DNA of 64,000 nucleotides from the NCBI GenBank assembly GCA_022559845.1, contig CM040123.1, positions 296,224,642 through 296,288,641 of the forward strand, in the 5' to 3' direction. This DNA is from Amorphophallus konjac. Lineage: Eukaryota; Streptophyta; Magnoliopsida; Alismatales; Araceae. Below, one piece after another: positions 1 to 12,865 of the stretch. The position numbers and the translations under genes are program-made. The stretch's first letter is position 1; every line of letters starts with the position of its first letter. The notes under the pieces were generated by a model that was not told where the DNA came from, did no database searches, and saw only the letters and a program-made list of their open reading frames with translations.

Positions 1-266
1 TCCCTAACTCATCAACTCCTCGACCTGCCTTTGAAGTTCGGCATCGTCCGTGGGACTCATAATGTAGTGGGGAAGGTTGGGCAAGGATGAGCCCGGGACA
101 AGGTCAATCTCGTGCTAGATATCCCTCATAGGTGGAAGGCCTTCAGGGAGGTCTTCCGGGAAGACATCGAAAAATTCCCGTAGGATCGTAGCTATCTCTG
201 GGGGTGCTCATCATCAGACCCAGGAGCGACATCCTCCACTCCTCGGACAACAACGGAAAGGATAGG
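1..266 (-). pseudogene. Element A pol fragment (protease-RT linker and RT start), Ty3/gypsy
   Basis: Read on the minus strand this encodes the region just before reverse transcriptase of a chromovirus-type Ty3/gypsy polyprotein. Visible blocks are FFDVFPEDLPEGLPPMRD, then [17 protein letters not shown] and RQVEELM, which are typical of CRM/Reina/Galadriel-like elements. The frame is broken: a TAG (115-117) sits where the family has Gln (RDI-Q-HEID), and another TAG lies near the left edge. The fragment stops at 261, followed by ATAGG (262-266), which is the target site of element C. The frame resumes at 6737-6940, so this is one pol gene split by C. The rest of pol lies beyond the left edge of the window. 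Confidence 0.85.
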
Positions 267-2316
267 TGATGGGAATCGACGTCGAGCACTGACTTTTTAT
301 TTTGCACTTGAGTCCTTTTATTTGCTTTTATATCCTTGGGAAAGTATATGTGCAATTGTAAGGCTTTATAAGCCAATGTGTCATTCCCTTGGATTGTTTG
401 GATTTTTGTGCAAAATATCAGTAGGTCCAGCAAGGGGGCCCTCACTCCTTTCCCATTGGTCCACCTAAGTCATAGGGGTCCATGTGGGGCTGGTCAAAGT
501 CCTAGGTGGGCTTCTAGATGGTTTGACATTCAAAGGGGTTTAAAAGTCCAAGATGCCTTCCTTCCTTTCAAAGGAGTGTCCCCTCCATATGTAATTTATT
601 TATTTTAGGTTTTTGACCACATGGGAGAAGAAAATGGCCCCTTTCTCATGAAATTCCCAGCCCCCACCCCTTGTCATTATCTATATAAGCCAATGTATAG
701 TGTTATTAGATATTTAATGAAGAAATTATGTGAAAATTGCTTGAAGCAAGAAGGGTGTGCCCTCTCTCCCCCTCTGGTTCCTTCCTCTTCCTTCAAGATT
801 TCAAGGTGGAAACCCCTTCTATCTCAGCCCCTCTATCTCTAGATTCATCTCTGGTGCCGCCGCCGCCGTTCGTGCCGCCATCGAGCCGCCGCGAAGCCGC
901 TTCCGAAGTGCTGTCCAAGGTTCTGTTCTGCAGGATAGAGATTCACTCTAAGATTTTTAACTCCCAACTTCGACATCATCTGGAGTTGATATTTTCAGGG
1001 TTGGTTCCCCACTTGATCCCCAACTTCCAGTAAAATTATCCCATCATTTCACCTTCTTTTTATATTTTTCTATTTTCGCATCTTTCTGTCTTCCTAATCT
1101 GTCCCTTTTCAGATCTATGTAGCATAAGCTTAGTTCTTCCCTCTTTCGACTCCATTTTTGATTTTGGTTTGAATCCCCAAATTTATTGAAAGTTCTGTCC
1201 ACCATCCCCATCCTCCAAAAATTTTCGTCGAATTTCAAAAGTCCTCTACCTATTTTTAGAAATTATGTCTTTCCCCCAACTTCAGTTCTGTTTCTGCTGT
1301 CCAGATCCGACCCCAAGTCATTATAAAATCCCCAAAAAATTGAAACGTCCACCAAAACTTTCATAAGATATATCCCCGTTTTCCTCACTTCGGCCTCTAC
1401 AACTTTCACGAAGGGCTCAAAAGTTGAATCGAAGGTCTACATTGTGGTCAATGCCAACACTCAAGAAAACATAGTTCTGTCCTGAGATTTCAGGTCCTGT
1501 CCTACAGCAGCTTGTAAAATCAGTCAAGGTCAGATCTGATAAATTCAAAATTATTTATCTGGCCCTAGATAGAAGTATTTTGAAATAGCTTTCCAACGAT
1601 ATCTCTTGTGCGTCGATCCGACGTCGGGAGTGATCGCAGCAGAAGATCTCGTCGGGTCGCGCGCTATAAAACAGCAACTTCAGATCCGTGGGCAACACAG
1701 TCAACAAGTGAGACCGGAGCCGACTCGCCTCCCACGAGGTGAACCATCATACCGCCGTCCTAGGGAGCGCCTCTCCAGGAGCCAACGTCACCGCGGTACC
1801 ACTCTGGGCCCACTCGGACCTGCCGATGAGCACGTGGGCCCTAAGTTCGTGAATACGCGTGCCGCTAAAGCTACACCAAAATGCTGCCCGTCAACCCAAG
1901 TTTGGTCCCCCCGGGCCCCATTTGTAGCCCGTTACCTCCCTGCGTGGAGTGGGCAGTAGAAATCATTTCTGTAATTATTGTAATAATTGTTTAACCGGGA
2001 GTTACTATCTTGGCCGGGATCATCTTCCCCACACCCGGAGCGTGGAGGTAAACTCGCTCCCACTCTTTGTCGTATTTTGCTTAGTTCGTATTCATTCTTA
2101 TATGCCGCTGCGAGTGTAGGTTCCTACCTTGATATATTGTTATCACCGCTGCGAGAGTGAGTGAGTGTACCATCCTGTGACTCAATCCGAGTTAACGCGG
2201 AAAGGCCGATCCCCAAGACTCACGGCCGGTTTCTCAACCGCGCCCGGTCCCACGTCTTCCCTCAATTAGGGACGATCGCGAGCTAGAGTCCCAGGTCACG
2301 TGTCCGTCCCGCATCA
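267..2316 (+). repeat. Element C 5' LTR
   Basis: The LTR is 2050 bp, starting TGATG and ending CATCA, and is collinear with 4686-6731 at high identity by eye with scattered substitutions. A TATATAA box at 682-688 is the probable promoter. The LTR end is followed directly by the primer-binding site. Confidence 0.93.
682..688 (+). promoter_or_regulatory. TATA box of element C 5' LTR
   Basis: TATATAA within CTATATAAGCC, about 415 bp into the LTR. The same context recurs in the 3' LTR near 5111. Transcription start itself cannot be read from the sequence. Confidence 0.5.
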
Positions 2317-2319
2317 ATT

Positions 2320-2335
2320 TGGTATCAGAGCGCCA
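2320..2335 (+). other. Primer-binding site of element C
   Basis: TGGTATCAGAGCGCCA begins 4 bp after the 5' LTR. TGGTATCAGAGC is the standard plant initiator-methionine tRNA primer site. Confidence 0.9.
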
Positions 2336-2665
2336 GTTGAGTCTGGGGTAGTATTTGGACAAAAATAAAAAAAAGTGTCATTTACGTATAGTCATTAGTC
2401 ATTGTCTAAGTTGGTCTAGGTTGCACTTGCATCCCATTAATCGATATATCAAAAGGTGTTGTCCAAACGTTAAGCTACGCCTATCGGGAAGGCCGCACAC
2501 TTGCGCGAGTGATCTTCAGATCGATTAACTCCGCCACGTACCGAGTCTTGGTTTAAGTCTAGGGTCCTTAGTGTGCATTAGTTAGTGCATTCCAACCTTG
2601 CATAGTCGGTCTAGTGTCTTGTCACCAACTGTTGGCATGTCCATTCACTAGCGTCCCCATGTCCC

Positions 2666-3556
2666 ATGGATGACCAAGGTGCCGCATCCTCTACATGGTG
2701 GCGATACTATCTAAAATGGAAGGACCACCCGGACCACCCCAAAAGGCCCGTAGCCCGGGACTTCTATGGCTCCGATAACTCGAGTGACTACCTAGAGTGG
2801 GAAGCCATTATGGACGACTACTTCGAGGTGTACATTATGTCCGGTCACATGCAGGTGGACTTTGCCAAAAGGTGACTTTTCTATGAAGCCGCCGAAATAT
2901 GGAGGGACATCAAATACTTCTGGGAAGATAGGAGGCTAAGGCCGATCGAGTCATGGTGGGAGATGAAGAGAGTGCTTAGGAGGGCCTACCTTCCCCACCC
3001 ACCTACCTCCAACCACGGAGGTCATACCACTAGCCAACCCCACCAACTCCCCCACAATCAAGTGGGCCACACTTCCAACCAACCCCACCCCTTCACCTCC
3101 ATCCAAGTCCGCCAAAGCAACCCCAATCAAGTGGCCCTCCCTGTCGCTTCCAACCAACCACCCCTTGGCACCTCCGTCCAATCCCACCCAATCGTCTCCA
3201 ACCAGGTGGAAGCCCCACTTATAGTCGAGTCTAGGTCCGCATCCGGGCCGAGAGATGAGGAGCGAGTCCACCCCGAGGCCCCTACTCCAACCCGCACCTT
3301 AGATGAAATCGAGAAAATACTTTCGGATTGGTTGGAAAGGATTGAAAGGACACATACTCCTTCACCACCCGTGAGTGCTCCATTGCCACTTTCTACTTCC
3401 GAACTTTATTCGGAACCATCTTATTTGGAGCCACCCAAGCCCAAGCCACCCGTGTTTCTAACGGGTACGCTATACATAGCCGAGCCGCTTCTTAGTTGGC
3501 TCAAAGATGACTTGGTCCCACTTCCTTACCTATTATGGACCCCACCTTACCTCTAG
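2666..3556 (+). pseudogene. Gag-like frame of element C
   Basis: A 297-codon frame open except for one TGA at 2873-2875. The N-terminal part reads YLEWEAIMDDYFE, then HMQVDFAKR, EAAEIWRD, PIESWWEMKRVLRRAYLP. This matches the retrotransposon-gag block of element A (YLDWEADMDRYFE, HRKVKFSKM, TYWRNM, TWDEMRTKLRKKYLP) position by position. The remainder is Pro/Ser/His-rich and low complexity. No zinc knuckle, protease or polymerase follows. The TGA stands where an Arg codon would be expected (CGA to TGA). In gag-only elements this protein packages RNA; here it is probably not made in full. Confidence 0.75.
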
Positions 3557-4674
3557 TGTCTGTCAACTCCTACCACACGACATTCCGGTCTAGTCACCAT
3601 GTCGATACATTGGGTGACCTTATTCTTAGTTTAGGTTGGCAATGGAAGTTGACGCACTTATTGGCCCGAGGCTTCGACCAACCCACTAGTCGTAGCTTCA
3701 CCCATCCGGCCATAGGGTCCATTACCTCCGTGTGCACCATGGGTTGTGTCACCATGGAGATTCTTCTATTCCTCCCGATGCAGCCGAGTCCGACTTCTTT
3801 CCCTTTTGCCCAAGGGAGGAATCTTATTTTCTAGACATGGCCGTCGTCCCACCGACCACAATGTATGACGGTGATTATGAATTCTTAAATTGGGACCGAG
3901 TCATGGGGGAATCCACTTCATGGGGTCATAACTTCTTTGACCCTTTTGACCCCTTCACTAGTGAACCTCCCGAGCCATCATATTCACTCCACTTCTTCCA
4001 AGGAGTTCACTATCCCACCCCTACCCCTCGGTCTAGTTGGCAAGCCATACCTACGTCTAGGGGTAATGACGAGGGTAGTTTTGGATCTCCTAGCCCTTCC
4101 CCACCTAAATCCCATAGGTCGCCAATGCATGAGTGGTACATCTTAGGGTGTCTAGGAGTTCTCCATTCCGTCAATCATCGAGTACATCTAGTGTATGCAT
4201 GGCACATATTCGGGTGTCCTGGTCCACCATCGCCTATGCGTAGGTCGGACTAACATTAGGTTTGTTTAGGGTCTGTGTAAGTCCTTGTTTCGTACCGGTT
4301 GTCTGTCGAGTGCATGTGCATACATCGAGTCGAGTCATTTTGTATGCTCGCGTTGTTAGTCCCTTTCGAGTATGAGACTTGTCGGACTATTGGGATCGGT
4401 TCTACTTCATATCGGATCTAGTCACATAAGGGACAAGCGGTGATTCCTAGTGAGTCTTCGAGCCGCCTTCCCTCCTTTGAGAGTGACCCCACCCCGGAGT
4501 GTCCACTTCTAGCCTCATTTCCATGGCAGCGTGTGCATATCGAATCTATACGGGATGAGCAGGTGTCAATTACTTGGAGTGGAGCGTACTCCGCGCTTCA
4601 TGGTACGATGATGGATCCGCCGGAGCTACTCGAGCAGTCGCACCCCTTACTCGACGAGGTCGAGTTCTTCCCAC
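3557..4674 (+). other. Element C interior without recognisable coding
   Basis: About 1.1 kb between the gag-like frame and the polypurine tract. Short open frames exist on the plus strand but none shows a known motif. Composition is Pro/Ser-coding-like and may be decayed gag-adjacent sequence. Confidence 0.5.
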
Positions 4675-4685
4675 CCGGGGAGAGT
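4675..4685 (+). other. Polypurine tract of element C
   Basis: The purine-rich run CGGGGAGAGT directly abuts the 3' LTR start (TGATGGG at 4686), the expected place for the plus-strand primer. Confidence 0.7.
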
Positions 4686-6731
4686 TGATGGGAATCGACG
4701 TCGAGCACTGACTTTTTATTTTGCATTTGAGTCCTTTTATTTACTTTTATATCCTTGGGAACGTATATGTGCAATTATAAGGCTTTATAAGCCAATGTGT
4801 CATTCCCTTGGATTGTTTGGGTTTTTGTGCAAAATGTCAGCAGGTCCAGCAAGGGGGCCCTCACTCCTTTCCCATTGGTCCACCTAAGTCATAGGGGTCC
4901 ATGTGGGGCTGGTCAAAGTCCTAGGTAGGCTTCTAGATGGTTTGACATTCAAAGGGGACAAAGGGGTTTAAAAGTCCAAGATGCCTTCCTTCCTTTCAAA
5001 GGAGTGTCCCCTCCATATGTAATTTATTTATTTTGGGTATTTGACCACATGGGAGAAGAAAATGGCCTCTTTCCCACGAAATTCCCAGCCCCCCACCCCT
5101 TGTCATTCTCTATATAAGCCTATGTATAGTGTCATTAGAGATTTAATGAAGAAATTATGTGAAAATTACTTGAAGTAAGAAGGGTGTGCCCTCTCTCTCC
5201 CTCTGGTTCCTTCCTCTTCCTTCAAGATTTCCGGGTGGAAACCCCTTCTATCTCTAGATTCATCTCTGGTGCCGCCGCCGCCGTTCGTGCCGCCATCGAG
5301 CCGCCGCGAAGCCGCTTCCGAAGTGCTATCCAAGTTTCTGTTCTGCTGGATAGAGATTTACTCCAAGATTTTTAACTCCCAACTCTGACATCATCTGGAG
5401 TTGAGCTTTTCAGGGTTGGTTCCCCACTTGATCCCCAACCTCCAGTAAAATTATCCCATCATTTCACCTTCTTTTTATATTTTTCCATTTTCGTGTCTTT
5501 CTGTCTTCCTGATCTGTCCCTTTTCAGATCTATGTAGCATAAGCTTAGTTCTTCCCTCTTTCGACCCCATTTTTTATTTTTGTTTGAATCCCCAAATTTA
5601 TTGAAAGTTCTGTCCACCATCTCCATCCTCCACAAATTTTCATCGAATTTTAAAAGCCCTCTACCTATTTGTAGAAATTATGTCTTTCCCCCAACTTCAG
5701 TTCTGTTTCTGCTGTCCAGATCCGACCCCAAGTCATTATAAAATCCCCAAAAAATTGAAACTTCTGCCAAACCTTTCATAAGATATATCCTCGGTTTCCT
5801 CGCTTCGGCCTCTACAACTTTAATGAAGGGCTCAAAAGTTGAATCGAAGGTCTACATCGTGGTCAATGCCAACACTCAGGAAAATATAGTTCTTTCCTGA
5901 GATTTTGGGTCCTGTCCAACAGCAGCTTGTAAAATCGATCAAGGTCAGATCTGATAAATTCAAAATTATTTATCTGGCCCTAGATAGAAGTATTTTGAAA
6001 TAGCTTTTCAACGATATCTCTTGTGCGTCGATCTGACGTCGGGAGTGATCGCAGCAGAAGATCTCGCCGGGTCACGCGCTGTAAAACAGCAACTTCAGAT
6101 CCGTGGGCAGCACGGTCAACAAGTGAGATTGGAGCCGACTCGCCTCCCACGAGGTGAACCATCATACCGCCATCCTAGGGAGCGCCTCTCCAGGAGCCAA
6201 CGTCACTGCAGTACCACTCCGGGCCCACTCGTACCCACCGATGAGCACATGGGCCCCACGTTTGTGAATACGCGTGCCGCTAAAGCTACACCAAAACGCT
6301 GTCCGTCAACCCAAGTTTGGTCCTCCCGGGCCCCATTCGTAGCCCGTTACCTCCCTGCGTGGAGTGGGCAGTAGAAATCATTTCTGTAATTATTGTAATA
6401 ATTATTTAATCGGGAGTTACTGTCTTGGCCGGGATCATCTTCCCCACGCCCGGAGCGTGGAGGTAAACTCGCTCCCACTCTTTATCGCATTTTGCTTAGT
6501 TCGTATTCATTCGTATATGCCGCCGCGAGTGTAGGTTCCTACCTTGATATATTGTTATCACCGCTACGAGAGTGAGTGAGTGTACCATCCCGTGACTCAA
6601 TACGAGTTAACGCGGAAAGACCGATACCCGAGGCTCACGGCCGGTTTCTCAACCGCGCCCGGTCCCACGTCTTCCCTCAATTAGTGACGATCGCGAGCTA
6701 GAGTCCCAGGTCGCGTGTCCGTCCCGCATCA
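4686..6731 (+). repeat. Element C 3' LTR
   Basis: The LTR is 2046 bp, collinear with 267-2316, with a few small indels and scattered substitutions. It ends CATCA and is followed by the ATAGG duplication. Confidence 0.93.
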
Positions 6732-6736
6732 ATAGG

Positions 6737-6940
6737 GCTACCCCCGGTCATCTCTTGCTCCATCTCTCGCGGGCTAATCATCATTAACCTCCGGGGTGGG
6801 AGGTCTCCTATGCTAGGAGCAGTCGAAGCGGTAGTAGCCCGCGCCGAGGATGAGGTGGAAGGACCGACCGTCCCCTGACTAGGAGGGGTCGAAGTGTTGG
6901 GTCCGACTGGTCCTCAGACAGAAGGATCCTTCGGCTGAGT
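6737..6940 (-). pseudogene. Element A pol fragment between insertions C and B
   Basis: On the minus strand the frame runs on from 18525 (ITLHLT joined to QPKDPSV) through a Pro/Ser/Thr-rich linker to MMISPREMEQEMTGGSPI, then joins the piece at 1-261. The reading frame is preserved across both insertion sites when each 5-bp duplication is counted once, which shows these are pieces of one gene. One TGA interrupts the linker. This is the variable spacer between protease and reverse transcriptase. Confidence 0.75.
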
Positions 6941-9900
6941 TGTGACGACCCGGATCACGGATACCGGATATACCCGATAGGACTACCGAGCAAACCCGAT
7001 ACCACTTGGAACTCGTGAAGCCTCCCAAGAGCTACAATGCTCCAAAGGGAAAAAGGATTGTTGTCTAGTACATTGAAGCCACAGAGATATAACAATAAGT
7101 AATTAAATTTCATTAGATCGATTTGCTAAAGTAGTAGAAATAAAATTACTTTTTAATTAACAGTTTAAATTTAACTATTATACCAGAGTCCAGTCCAAAG
7201 GAAAGACAATCAGTACAGTCAACAGAAAGAAAGACGTACGCTGAGGTCGGGGGAAGCCCGACGCAGGTACCGCTGGCGGCTACAGACATGCCACACTAGG
7301 AACCGCGGAAGCAGAACGACGTCACCCACCTGAAAAGTAGGGGTGAGCCTTGTGTCACTGGCCCAGTAGGGGTCACGCGGATCCCCACTAAAAAATAACG
7401 TTGTAACACGGAACAACTAAAACAGCAACAGTAGTAGTAAAGCAGGAAAAGTAAGAAACTACCACTAGAAAGCTGTAAAAGAAAATCGGGAGTGGAAGGA
7501 GTAGAAACAGCTAAAAGAAAAGGGAAAAGCCGTATTGAGCAAGCAAGGCCGCCGAACTAGCCTCGACTCCCTAAACTACTCCAGACAGCAACAGCAACAG
7601 AAGGGCAAACTCTGAACTGACGAAATCAGAAGTCACCGATCTGTCGGCAAGCTCGAGACCTAAGATGAAGGCCTACGAGACCAGACAACAAGTCTAGAAA
7701 AGACCTAGACAGATGCAGACGCCCTAAAGCATACACGACTCGATTTCTGTACACGCTTCCCTAGACATGACCACATACACGATCGAAACGTCGTATACAC
7801 AACAGAACACTGACCTCGGGTAAAGCCACGAGAAGGCTAACCCAGAAGGTCACGACGTATGAGAAACGCGAGAGTCACGTGTCACATGACGGAAGCACCC
7901 CCTCACTAGAAGAACAGCCACCTGCGTCCACTGACGTCTTATGCTACGCCTACAAGTGTCTCGCGTACGCTGTCGCCTGAAGCACGATAGAGACTAAGAC
8001 ACGCTCAGAACCAGAATAGGAACTACAGTAGCGAGTGACTAGACAGGGTAACGCCCGTCAGCGTCAGTCCAAACGCCCCTGACCACGTGTGCACACACCG
8101 ACTCTTGCTGGAGAGCTAGGCCTCTAGCTAGTTTTCCCCACACAATAGGACGCTACTGTTCAGCGGGGCCCATGGAAACTAGCTTACAAACCGTATCTCG
8201 GGAACTGCCACGCCACCACTCCCGGGTGGGTCGACACGTCGTAAGCAGTCCCCAGGCTACGACTAGTGGAGGCTCACTAGACATAGACTCCAAAGCACGA
8301 GTGCTGATGTACAGACTGGCAAGGAAGCACTATTGCACGTACCACGAAGCACCAGGGCAGCACACCACTGCCGAAAGACTCAGGACAAGGCAACTAGACC
8401 TATCAACGCAATGATCTTTGAGTCTCACAACTCAGAGTCAAGATCGCCGTACAAAGCGGAACAAGCCGCCAATCAGTCTAATCCTAAGCCAGAGAAAATG
8501 ACATGACCGCGTAAACGACACACGGAGACATGAGGGATCAACAAGACCCTCAGCACACCTGGACATGCAAACCGAGGTAAGACAATACCTCGAGACATCC
8601 AGAACCATGTCTCGGACTGGACGAAACCGCCGAGACACACGCAAGGTTACTTGTCAATCACTGGGTCACCCCGGGTTGACCGGGACCAGACAACGACTCT
8701 GAAGCGATACAAAGGCACTCGTGGCTACCTGACTATGGTTGTAGCCCTCATAGGGTGTCAGAAGACATCCACGGGATGACGGGTAAACCACGAGGTCAAG
8801 CCAAGATAATCAGAAGTCAAAACATCAGGAAACGACACTCAGAAATTAAGCAAAGGAACATACGCTGGCGGTCATAGAATGGTCCGCTAAGTGACTGTAG
8901 CAGTCAAGGATTAGGCCGCTGATGCGGGACGGACACGGGAGACGACACTATTAGGTGCCACCCTCGGACTCTGGATGAAGACGCGACCAGCAGCACACAC
9001 CAGGGAGACACTAAGCCCGACACTACGAGCTCCTAGTGGCAAAATGTCGCTAATAGAAGTGGAAGCTCACTCGTCGTCCCAAGCGAGGGAAAGCGCGGAC
9101 CGTGCGCGGTTAAGGAACCGGCGGAGGTCAAGGGTAGTCCAACTCAACTTCCGGACTCGGATCGACTCACGGGACGGGTCACACTCACTCTCACAGCGGT
9201 GACATGGACACATGGGCTAGTACCTACACTCTCGGCAGCGGCAAAAGACCGTATACTAGCTATGCAAATGAACGCCAAGAGGTTCGGACCATTACCTCCA
9301 CGCACCCGGCGTGGCGAAGACAACCCCGGCCGAATCACAGACTCCCGGTTAAACAATATCACAGTAATATAAAGATTTGACCCACTCCACGCAGGGAGGT
9401 AAAAGGTCACATGTGGAGCCCGGGAATCACGCAACTAGGGTTGACGGGCAGCATCTTGACGTCGCCCGGCGGTGCCGAACTCCGCATTTTCGTGCTTTCC
9501 GAACAGCGGGTTCTGCGGGCCCGCGGGACCCACGGATGGCGCTATCCTCCGGATCTGCGGGGGTGGGACCCACTATGATGGGGACCCCTGATGGCGCGCC
9601 TCCACGGACGGCGGTCGGCCGGGAACACCGATCGGGGGTCGATCGGCCCCGATTCCCAACTGATGAGTTAGCTGTCCACGGATTTTGGTTGCTGTCTTCC
9701 GGCGCGCGCTCCGGCGAAAACGGCCGCTGTGATCAATCCCGACGTCGGATCGGGACGCATAAGCTATCGTTGGAAAGTTCTCTTCAAATGCTTCAATCTA
9801 GACCCAAGGATATCTGCTGCATCTGGTCGGATCAGAACTTTAATGAATTTACAAGTCCCTGCTGTACAGTAGCCGAAACATCAGATTTATAGGGTACTTG

Positions 9901-12865
9901 TGTAAGAACCACCGTTGACTGCCTAGTAAACCTCTGATTCAACTCTTGAGCTCTTCTTAAAAATTGTAGGAGATCAAACCACGGAACTGGGGATATTTTT
10001 GAAATTGGATTGGGAGGTGGTGGCGATTTGATATGATTTTTGGAGTGACTGGTGGTCGGATCTGGGAACTGGGGGACAGAACTGTAGCTGGGACTGAGAA
10101 CGATTTTTATAAAATATGAAATGGACGAACCAAAAATTAAAAAAAATGGTGGATGAAGGGATGGATGCCAGGAACACCCAGTAAAATTGGGCGAACCAAA
10201 GAAAATCAAAAAGGGGACCTAAGACTTGAAACTCAGGGCGGATGGGAACTTGGACAGAATTTTGGCAGAACCGAAGTGGAAGAGTGGAAGAAAATCTAAA
10301 ATTATGAAACGAGATCTGAATGACAAACCAAAATTTTTGGATGGTTCTTGACACCTCTGGAACATCCAGTAAAATTTCCAGGTCTATCTGAGCTCGTGGT
10401 TGATGGCTGAATTTCGTGGAAGCTGCTGTGGTATTGCACGGGCAGAACTCCGATGAAGACGATGGCGGTGCGGTGGCGGCTCGTGGCGGCGGCGGCGGCG
10501 ACCGGAACTGATAGGGTGGAGTCTCACCACCAGAAGGAAGCCTTCACAGCTTCAAGGGGAGAGGGAGGGGCGGCCTAAGCCTTGCTCAAGGGATTTTCTT
10601 CCAATTCAAATGCATTAATTCTTCAAAAATGGAAATTACAAGCATATATAGGTCACCCATCTAATCCATCCTCCACCGTTGGATCTAGGGGTGTGAGATG
10701 GAGGGCTGGGATGCCATGTGATCATTCCACAAAAATTACAATAAAAAAATAAGGGGGGGACAGCCTATTGACTAGGGGGGAACAAGCTTGACATGGTAGG
10801 TGGGGTGGGTGGCCAAATTTTGACTTTCCAAGTCACTTGTCCCCCACTTGGCCCACCCTTCTAGAACCCTCCATGTGGAAGGTTGACTGACCCCACATGG
10901 GGCCCATGGGCTGAGGTGGATCAATGGGAGGGGCCCTAGGGGTCCCGTGGGGCCCAGGGGTCCCACTTTGCAAATAAGCCCCTCGAACTATCTAAATTAT
11001 ACACTGACGAAAGAAAATAAAATACATTACACACAAATAAAAATCCCCAAAAATATGATAAATGCTATGACTCAGTGGGGAACCTCCAGACTGTCTCCGA
11101 GCCATAGGGATGCTGAGGTGGCTCGAGTCGTGCTCCTCGTGCGGTACCGGTGGCTCGCCGGCTCATGTCTCGCATGCGCTCGGGTGTCCGCACCAGCCGC
11201 TAAACCTAGTCAACCCTGAACTGACCTATTCGAACAAACCACCAAAGCGATCTAACATAGATGCGCCACACGGACTAGGCGATCCAAGAGACAACCGCCA
11301 CACTAACCGCCCTAAAACATTGACCTAAGACAAACGACTTGTAGCGGCCTAAGAAAGACGCGCTACAGCAAGGAAACTCATGAAGGTTGGGCCGCCAAGG
11401 CCAACTGACTTAAATTTCTAACTAGGTCTAAAACCACGGTAACATGAATATCGAGGCAGATCACAAGTCGTCGAGACCATCCCCTCAAGACGGGAACTCA
11501 AGGAAGGCCACTCGCATGCGGGGGAACCCCACCGCACTCACACCGATACACGGTGACTCAATCGAACGCATACAAAGCTCAAAACACACATGCCTACGGG
11601 CATGCTAATCGAGGTAACACGTCACCTCCCGACACCCCAAAAACACAGACACGGAACCCAAAGGGTGTCCGAGACACTCGTGAGGCCATAGGTCGGTCAT
11701 TGAGTCTCAACCGGACCGACTGGGACTCAAAACGGGCAAAAACACAACATTCCGGTCGACCTGAACCCTGGGCTCGGTCGACCGGACCAACGGCTGAACC
11801 GACACGGGAAAAAGTGTTTCAGCCGGTCGACCGACCCAGGTGGTCCGGTCAATCGGTCACGGCGAAAAACAAGCAGAACTTCGACGTTCGAGCCCGATTC
11901 CACGCCCCGTTCGATTCCGATCGAAGGGGAAAACATCCATAATGAGAACACCAACCATCCACACTCTGGAAGGAATCAAAAAGATGCACAAATGGATTGA
12001 GACGGGTAATTCTATCGAATTGACCCCAATAGAGTCACCGGGGTTCCTGGGCTCGTACCGGCCCCAAATGACAACCGATTGACACGAAATCAGTGAATCA
12101 GGAACGCTGGCATTCCAGGGGTTCGATTGATACTAACTGATCTAAAAATCGTCGTCATTTTTCGGTGAACCCTACGAACACCCCAAAAGCATGAGTTTAC
12201 CAAAACTGAGCAAAAACCGCTCAAACTTACACCGAATAACGTGAAATTATAGGAAAACGCAGAGGAGAAGTTGAGCTTCCGTCACCCTACCTCCACCGAA
12301 CATTCCGTGCACTGAGGTGACTAAACCACGCTGAAAATCGCATCACGAGCTCGATCGTCGTCTTTGAATCCACCGTTCGGGATCGCGCCAAAAATGATCC
12401 GATCCTCGCCCCATCGCGCACCCGATCACTCCCACAGCATCACCTCTGCCTGCCCGAGCCTCCTCCGTCTACAGCCGGGGCCGGAAGGGCGAGAGAAGAG
12501 AGAAAATGGGGGAGAGAGACAGTCGCGGCGGTGAATGAACGTGAGGAAGAAGAAAAGGAAAGAAAAAGGAAAAAGGAAAAGAAATTAGGAATTTTCCTAA
12601 TTTCTGAAAAATCTGATTTTTGGCCTGAAAATGGACTAATTCAGATAAATATGCAAAAATAGTCGAAACGATCCTCTCGACGAGTATATCGCAACTGTGG
12701 CGTCCACGAGTCGATGAACTGAGAAATAAACTCTCCACTGGGTTCCGTAGCTTGTACGAGAGAAAAACTCACACGGATCGTAAAACTCAACTCAGGACCC
12801 ACAAGAGCGATCCGAAACTCCCCGAAAAGGATCTGAAAGACCCAATAAGAATCCAGGGTATGACA
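6941..12865 (-). repeat. Element B 3' LTR (left copy), split by solo LTR F
   Basis: Collinear with 14825-18519 except for a 2.28-kb insertion at 8920-11200. It starts TGTGACGACCC and ends GGTATGACA. Without the insertion it is about 3.64 kb. Downstream (plus coordinates) lies the pyrimidine complement of the polypurine tract. Confidence 0.92.
8920..11195 (-). mobile_element. Solo LTR F (element A family)
   Basis: 2276 bp inserted in B's left LTR. The right LTR reads uninterrupted across the site (about 16797). The duplication GCCGC flanks it (8915-8919 and 11196-11200). It begins TGATGCGGGACGG and ends GGTGTCCGCACCA in plus orientation. The left end is the complement of element C's LTR end and the right end matches element A's LTR end (GGTGTCCTCACCA). 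No internal region or second LTR is present, so it is a solo LTR left by recombination. Confidence 0.9.

Larger units (their letters stand above)
267..6731 (+). mobile_element. Element C: gag-only non-autonomous LTR retrotransposon (TR-GAG type)
   Basis: This is a complete insertion of 6465 bp. Two LTRs of about 2.05 kb begin TGATGGGAATCG and end CCCGCATCA. The flanking 5-bp duplication ATAGG (262-266 and 6732-6736) is exact. The 2.4-kb interior has an initiator-Met tRNA primer site, a gag-like frame and a purine-rich tract before the 3' LTR, but no protease, RT, RNase H or integrase. It must have moved using enzymes from another element. Its gag resembles that of element A, and the TGATG...CATCA termini and primer site are also shared, so an A-like chromovirus is the likely helper (inference). 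It is inserted in A's pol. Confidence 0.93.
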
